Positions 60,209 through 64,000 of a stretch of DNA of 64,000 nucleotides are shown here, piece after piece. A model generated the notes under the pieces. It was given only the letters and a program-made list of their open reading frames with translations, had not been told where the DNA came from and did no database searches. Source of the DNA: Gilliamella apis (lineage in GTDB: Bacteria > Pseudomonadota > Gammaproteobacteria > Enterobacterales > Orbaceae); assembly GCF_002142155.1 (NCBI RefSeq), contig NZ_NASD01000001.1, positions 1 through 64,000 on the forward strand, given 5' to 3'. A program made the position numbers and the translations under genes. How positions within the stretch are numbered: the first letter of the stretch is position 1; each line of letters opens with the position of its first letter.

Positions 60209-60256
60209 TAGTTAAATTGTTTAAAATGCGTTTTTTGTATCAGGTTGTCTCGATTA

Positions 60257-60817
60257 TTATGCTTCAAGTATTCGGATTGTCTTGAATAATGTCTTTTGTC
60301 TGAGGAGTTGTTGTGGATGTGATCCTAGTTCTCCTTCAGGGATCGTTTGATTTAATGCTTGATAATATTTGATCCAATAAGGCAGAATTTGGCCTGTGGC
60401 TAAATCGCTAAAGTTCATAGGATAACGTTGAAAATAATCTTCACCAGATGGGTACTTGAAGGCATAAGTAATCAGTTCACTACAGTAAAACCCTTTATCA
60501 TCTTCGCGAAAACTATGGTTATAAGGCAATCCTAGGCAGGTTTGTACTCGCATTAATGCGTTTTTAATGACGGAATCATTAAAAATGGTTGCGACTAAAT
60601 TATATTGAGCGCTAGCTAAAAAGTTGTTAAGGGGCTGTTGGATTACCCCATGTTTTTGAGTGGCTTCAATGACGATATTATTGCCAATATATAAACCAAC
60701 ATGGCTTATTTGATTGATTATCTCATCCGAGCTAAGCTGTGAACCAGAATGCGTAATCGCTTTATTAAATTCGCTTTCTTCATGCTGGGATTGAAAAATA
60801 ATATCGCCAGATTGCAT
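60257..60817 (-). CDS. YiiX/YebB-like NlpC/P60-type cysteine hydrolase
   Basis: The 186 residues show the permuted NlpC/P60 (YiiX-like) layout: SGDIIFQSQH near the start, a His in ISHVGLYIGNNIVIEA, then the Cys in GFYCSELITYAF. Such proteins may be cell-wall or lipid amidases; no activity is certain. The start at 60817 is 2 bases after the bioY stop, giving tight coupling; an upstream ATG at 60868 would overlap bioY by 49 bases. No signal peptide is seen, so it is probably cytoplasmic. Confidence 0.83.
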   Translation of the reverse strand: MQSGDIIFQSQHEESEFNKAITHSGSQLSSDEIINQISHVGLYIGNNIVIEATQKHGVIQQPLNNFLASAQYNLVATIFNDSVIKNALMRVQTCLGLPYNHSFREDDKGFYCSELITYAFKYPSGEDYFQRYPMNFSDLATGQILPYWIKYYQALNQTIPEGELGSHPQQLLRQKTLFKTIRILEA

Positions 60818-60819
60818 TG

Positions 60820-61410
60820 TTATTGATGTTTTTTCGCGTGATGACGCCATAATGAAAACATGACACAAGTTGCGATGATAAATTTAAGTGCATCAACACC
60901 AACAAAAGGTAAATAACCTACTTGTATCGCTTCGCTAAGGGAAATATGTAAATACCCCATTAAATAGACCACACCAAAGACAAATAATAATTGGTGAGCA
61001 CAAGCAAAGGCAACTAAGCCTAACAGAAAACGACGATCGTAACCTTTTTCTGCTGCATATCCAGCTAAATAAGCACTAAATACATAACCATATAAATAAC
61101 CAGCAGAAGGAGATGCAAGCGCCATAATGCCACCGCTACCATTGGCGAATAGTGGTAATCCTAATGCACCTAAAAATAGGTATTGAAGAATTGCTAGAGC
61201 ACCTAATTTACGCCCCAAACAAGCTCCGATCAGAAGCACGCCTAATGATTGTAGACTGAATGGTACCGGATAGGTTGGAATACTGATATTTGCGGCAACA
61301 CCTAGCAGCAATGCGGCACAAGTTACTGCGTACAACTTACGTTGCCAAGAGGATAAGTTAAACAGTGTATTAATATAAGTTGGATAGTACGATGTTAATT
61401 GTTGTTTCAT
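60820..61410 (-). CDS. bioY: Biotin transporter BioY
   Basis: BioY is the substrate-binding S component of an ECF-type biotin transporter and can also work alone. The 196 residues have six membrane segments with the family motif FSLQSLGVLLIGACLGRKLG and GGIMALASPSAGYLYGYVFSAYLAG (split). No EcfA/T genes are next to it, and the hydrolase gene follows. A BirA-type operator lies 56 bases upstream of the start. Confidence 0.94.
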   Translation of the reverse strand: MKQQLTSYYPTYINTLFNLSSWQRKLYAVTCAALLLGVAANISIPTYPVPFSLQSLGVLLIGACLGRKLGALAILQYLFLGALGLPLFANGSGGIMALASPSAGYLYGYVFSAYLAGYAAEKGYDRRFLLGLVAFACAHQLLFVFGVVYLMGYLHISLSEAIQVGYLPFVGVDALKFIIATCVMFSLWRHHAKKHQ

Positions 61411-61465
61411 TATTTTCTACCATTAAAAGCTAAATAGTAGTGCCATAATAATACAAAAACAAAGT

Positions 61466-61498
61466 ATGTAAACTATTTTTTTATAAAATAGTTTACAT
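61466..61498 (-). promoter_or_regulatory. BirA (biotin repressor) operator upstream of bioY
   Basis: ATGTAAACT (61466-61474), 15 bases, AGTTTACAT (61490-61498). This fits the enterobacterial BirA consensus TTGTAAACC-N15-GGTTTACAA in arm sequence and spacing; the outer bases of the spacer extend the symmetry to 14-base arms. Biotin should repress bioY. Confidence 0.85.
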
Positions 61499-61533
61499 TT
61501 GTTGGGGGAATTTTGTTTTAAACTAAATTTGTT

Positions 61534-62166
61534 TTAAACTAAAAAAGGATTTGTCATTCGTTCATTGCCAAAGCTCGACATCGGACCATGGCCGGGAACA
61601 AAGATAAAATCATCACCAAGCGGAAATAGTTTATTTGTGATAGAGGAAATTAAATCAGTATGATTTCCTCGAGGAAAGTCGGTACGGCCAATGCTACTTT
61701 TGAATAAGACATCACCGACAAAAGCAATTTTATCTTTAGCATTAATAAATACGATATGACCGGGAGTGTGGCCGGGACAGAATAGAATATCTAAAGTGAT
61801 ATTGCCGACTTTCACTTGTTCACCTTCCTTTAACCAACGATCGGGTAAAAAGCTGTCAATATATGGAAACCCGAATTGCATGCATTGTTGTGGTAAGTTT
61901 GACAATAAAAATTCATCTTCTTGGCTAGGACCAAGGATCTCAACATTATAATGTTTCGCTAATTCAATCGCTGCGCCAACATGATCTAAATGGCCATGAG
62001 TTAGGAGTATTTGTTTGATGTTAACACCAAGCTTTTCAACCGCTTTTTTAAGTAGTTCTGCTTCGCCACCCGGATCGATAAATGCGGCTTCCTTTGTTTC
62101 ATCACACCAAATAATGCTACAGTTTTCCTGAAAATGGGTAACTGGAATGATTTGATACTGAAACAT
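61534..62166 (-). CDS. gloC: Hydroxyacylglutathione hydrolase GloC (YcbL), MBL fold
   Basis: GloC is the type II glyoxalase that hydrolyses S-lactoylglutathione. The 210 residues follow E. coli YcbL: the metal motif LTHGHLDHVGAAIELAKHY, CPGHTPGHIVF, GDVLFKSSIGRTDFPRGN and PGHGPMSSFGNERMTNPFL. The single-domain form lacks the C-terminal helical domain of GloB. It runs 20 bases after the downstream-located mdtD-like gene on the same strand. Confidence 0.93.
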   Translation of the reverse strand: MFQYQIIPVTHFQENCSIIWCDETKEAAFIDPGGEAELLKKAVEKLGVNIKQILLTHGHLDHVGAAIELAKHYNVEILGPSQEDEFLLSNLPQQCMQFGFPYIDSFLPDRWLKEGEQVKVGNITLDILFCPGHTPGHIVFINAKDKIAFVGDVLFKSSIGRTDFPRGNHTDLISSITNKLFPLGDDFIFVPGHGPMSSFGNERMTNPFLV

Positions 62167-62185
62167 AGTGTTTTCTCCTTGTTGC

Positions 62186-63574
62186 TTAGTGCCGAGACGT
62201 TAAATTTTGCCCATCTTCTTTGTTTAATTGCGCAAAGATTATGCTTGATAGCATAGTTACGATGCCTAGTATAACAAAGGTTAATTGAAATGCGTGAATA
62301 GTAGTTGTTGAATTGCTGAATAATCTTACTAATACCGCACCAAAACCAGTACCAAAGCTAATGGCTAATTGCTGATTAACCGCCATTAAACTATTACCAC
62401 TGCTGGTGCTTTCACCTTGTAAATTAGCTAATGTTATACTATTCATTGAGGTAAATTGCATTGAATTGATTCCGCCAATGCAAAATAGCAAAATGCCTAA
62501 TATTACTAATGGTGTCGCTAAGTTTATTAATGACATTAAAAGAATCAAAATTCCAGCTAAGATGGTATTAGCGACCAATACAAAACGGTAACCTAAACGA
62601 GCAAGAATCCGCGTAATAAAAAATCTGGTACAAATTGAAGCAATAGCCATAGGGACTAACATCATGCCAGCAAAAATTGCTGAATAACCAAAACCAACTT
62701 GTAAAAATAGTGGAATAAGGAAAGGCACGCCAGAAATGCCCAATCGACAAACTAAATTACCGATAATACCGATTTTAAACGTCCGGATATTAAATAATGA
62801 TAGTGGAAATAGTGGTCCAGATTTTTTTTGCGCATAGGTTCGATAAATAAATAAAAAAATCAGACTGATGATGGCAAGTGTTATTGGTAAATAATATTGT
62901 TGACCTTGATTTAAACATTCGACACTAAGGGTGGCACTGATAAAAGTAATAACGATAAAAAGAAAACCAAAGAAATCAAAAGGCATATGTTTGCCTTTAA
63001 TGTTAGGCATATACTTTAAGCTAATAAATACCCCTAAAATTCCAATTGGCAAGTTAATCAAAAATACCCAATGCCAACTCACCATATCGACTAGATAACC
63101 GCCTAAAACTGGCCCTAGTACTGGTCCGATTAATCCTGGAATTGTTGCGGTATTTAATGCCGCTAAAAACTCGTTACGTTTAAATGCTTTAATCAAAACT
63201 AAGCGAGAAACCGGTACCATCATTGAACCACCAATACCTTGGATTACCCTAGATATATCTAAGAATATTAGGGAATTGGATAAAGCACACAGTAGTGATC
63301 CTAATGTAAAAAGCGATACGGCCATAACGAAGATGTTTTTAGTACCAAATTTATCAGATAAATAGCCACTTACCGGGATAAACAGCGCCAAAGTTAACGT
63401 ATAGCAGATTACCGCTGATTGCATATTTAATGGCGATTCATTGAGATCTTTAGCCATAGTTGGCAAAGCAGTATTTAGAATTGAGGTATCGAGTGATTGC
63501 ATAAAAAAAGCAAATGCAGCAATCCAAGGTAATATACGATAGACAAAAGGTGGTAACTGTAGTTCGCTATTCAT
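62186..63574 (-). CDS. mdtD: MFS transporter of the DHA2 family (MdtD-like)
   Basis: A 462-residue drug:proton antiporter of the 14-helix type. The motif LDTSILNTALPTMAKDLN (motif D1 type), the loop motif GYLSDKFGTKNIF and RVIQGIGGSMMVPVSRLVLI match MdtD. In E. coli mdtD ends the mdtABC-baeSR operon; here it stands apart from any RND pump, next to gloC. Substrates are unknown. Confidence 0.86.
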   Translation of the reverse strand: MNSELQLPPFVYRILPWIAAFAFFMQSLDTSILNTALPTMAKDLNESPLNMQSAVICYTLTLALFIPVSGYLSDKFGTKNIFVMAVSLFTLGSLLCALSNSLIFLDISRVIQGIGGSMMVPVSRLVLIKAFKRNEFLAALNTATIPGLIGPVLGPVLGGYLVDMVSWHWVFLINLPIGILGVFISLKYMPNIKGKHMPFDFFGFLFIVITFISATLSVECLNQGQQYYLPITLAIISLIFLFIYRTYAQKKSGPLFPLSLFNIRTFKIGIIGNLVCRLGISGVPFLIPLFLQVGFGYSAIFAGMMLVPMAIASICTRFFITRILARLGYRFVLVANTILAGILILLMSLINLATPLVILGILLFCIGGINSMQFTSMNSITLANLQGESTSSGNSLMAVNQQLAISFGTGFGAVLVRLFSNSTTTIHAFQLTFVILGIVTMLSSIIFAQLNKEDGQNLTSRH

Positions 63575-63703
63575 TTGTTCAGCCTAAAATTGATTGATAT
63601 GCTGGAAGCAGAGGAGTTTTATTAACCCTAAGATTATACTCTCTTACTCATCGGGTATGATTGAGTAAGAGAGCTAATGAATGCTATTTTACAATATGCT
63701 CTG

Positions 63704-64000
63704 TTAATTGCTGGATTTTTTCTTATTTTTAACGGGTTTTCCTTGCCAATAACCAGCCAATAGTGAGCCAGAAATATTGTGCCAAACAGAAAAGACCGCA
63801 GCAGGTAGTGCCGATAATGCTGAAAAGTAGGTTGTACCTAATGTTGCAGCTAATGCTGAGTTTTGCATGCCTACCTCTAAAGACATAGTTCGACAAGTGG
63901 ACTCGTCAAAACCAAATAAACGACCGCCCCAATAGCCACCTAGTAAACCAACACCATTATGAATAATAACGGCAAAGATAACGGTTATACCTACTTGAGT
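63704..64000 (-). CDS. Bile acid:sodium symporter family protein, C-terminal part
   Basis: The frame is open from the window's right edge to a stop at 63704, so 99 codons of the C-terminus are seen. The segment [22 protein letters not shown] is the typical sodium-binding region of the BASS family, followed by two hydrophobic segments and a lysine-rich tail. The gene's start and most of the membrane domain lie outside the window. Substrate not predictable. Confidence 0.83.
   Translation of the reverse strand, partial: TQVGITVIFAVIIHNGVGLLGGYWGGRLFGFDESTCRTMSLEVGMQNSALAATLGTTYFSALSALPAAVFSVWHNISGSLLAGYWQGKPVKNKKKSSN

Larger units (their letters stand above)
59875..60256. other. Intergenic region holding tRNA-Asn
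   Basis: A 382-bp region that contains the tRNA-Asn gene, its promoter and its terminator. The left 170 bases show nothing further that I could recognise. Confidence 0.6.

Overview
The window looks like a chromosome segment of an AT-rich gammaproteobacterium. Gene order and protein similarity fit the Orbaceae (bee-gut Gilliamella or a close relative). This is inferred from gene content recalled from memory; no database search was run. Evidence includes rluE, ftsY-ftsE-ftsX-rpoH, ribF-ileS-lspA-ispH, prfB-lysS, dnaK-dnaJ, yihD-dsbA and ydbH-ynbE-ydbL in enterobacterial-like arrangements, low GC throughout, and two PTS gene sets of a kind common in gut fermenters. No prophage, insertion sequence, CRISPR array or plasmid gene was seen.

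Layout. 1-160: 5S rRNA and terminator, the end of an rRNA operon. 0.2-4.5 kb: rluE, ftsYEX, rpoH (perfect CRP site upstream of rpoH). 4.7-7.4 kb: small lipoprotein, amino-acid racemase, secreted protein of unknown function, and a sirtuin without its zinc cysteines. 7.4-12 kb: mtgA, mobB, threonine-aldolase-like enzyme, mobA, yihD, and a dsbA with a CPSC active site. 12-15.3 kb: macAB efflux. 15.3-17.5 kb: a secreted adhesin-like gene with 23 tandem GCCA units just after its start codon, then a 104-codon unknown. 17.6-31 kb: yfhL, ispH, lspA, ileS, ribF, folE, polA, gltX, ydbH-ynbE-ydbL. 31.2-32.9 kb: asnB. 33.2-38.1 kb: operon of a D-2-hydroxyacid dehydrogenase, a mannose-family PTS (IIC, IID, IIB, IIA) and a frameshifted M28-peptidase-like membrane protein. 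38.1-43.5 kb: satP, dnaK, dnaJ, marR-like and peroxiredoxin-like genes. 43.5-43.7 kb: a decayed copy of the grcA/pflB C-terminus. 43.8-49.7 kb: a LevR-type sigma-54 activator divergent from a lactose/cellobiose-family PTS and a tyrosine-phosphatase-like protein, with a -24/-12 promoter and activator-type repeats between them. 49.7-54.3 kb: grcA (perfect FNR box), ung, gntR, upp, uraA. 54.7-64 kb: lysS, prfB (programmed +1 frameshift), sodA, vanW, a glutamine amidotransferase, tRNA-Asn, a YiiX-like hydrolase, bioY (with a BirA-type operator), gloC, mdtD-like and a truncated sodium symporter.

How it fits together. Housekeeping genes for translation, envelope, cofactors and stress response surround two accessory sugar-uptake operons and one contingency locus. 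The strongest unusual item is the GCCA repeat: it is in frame at 23 units, and a gain or loss of one unit leads to a stop codon within a few codons, which is what an ON/OFF surface-protein switch looks like. Next are the two PTS operons, which lack an obvious glycosidase but carry an unusual dehydrogenase, pseudopeptidase or phosphatase.
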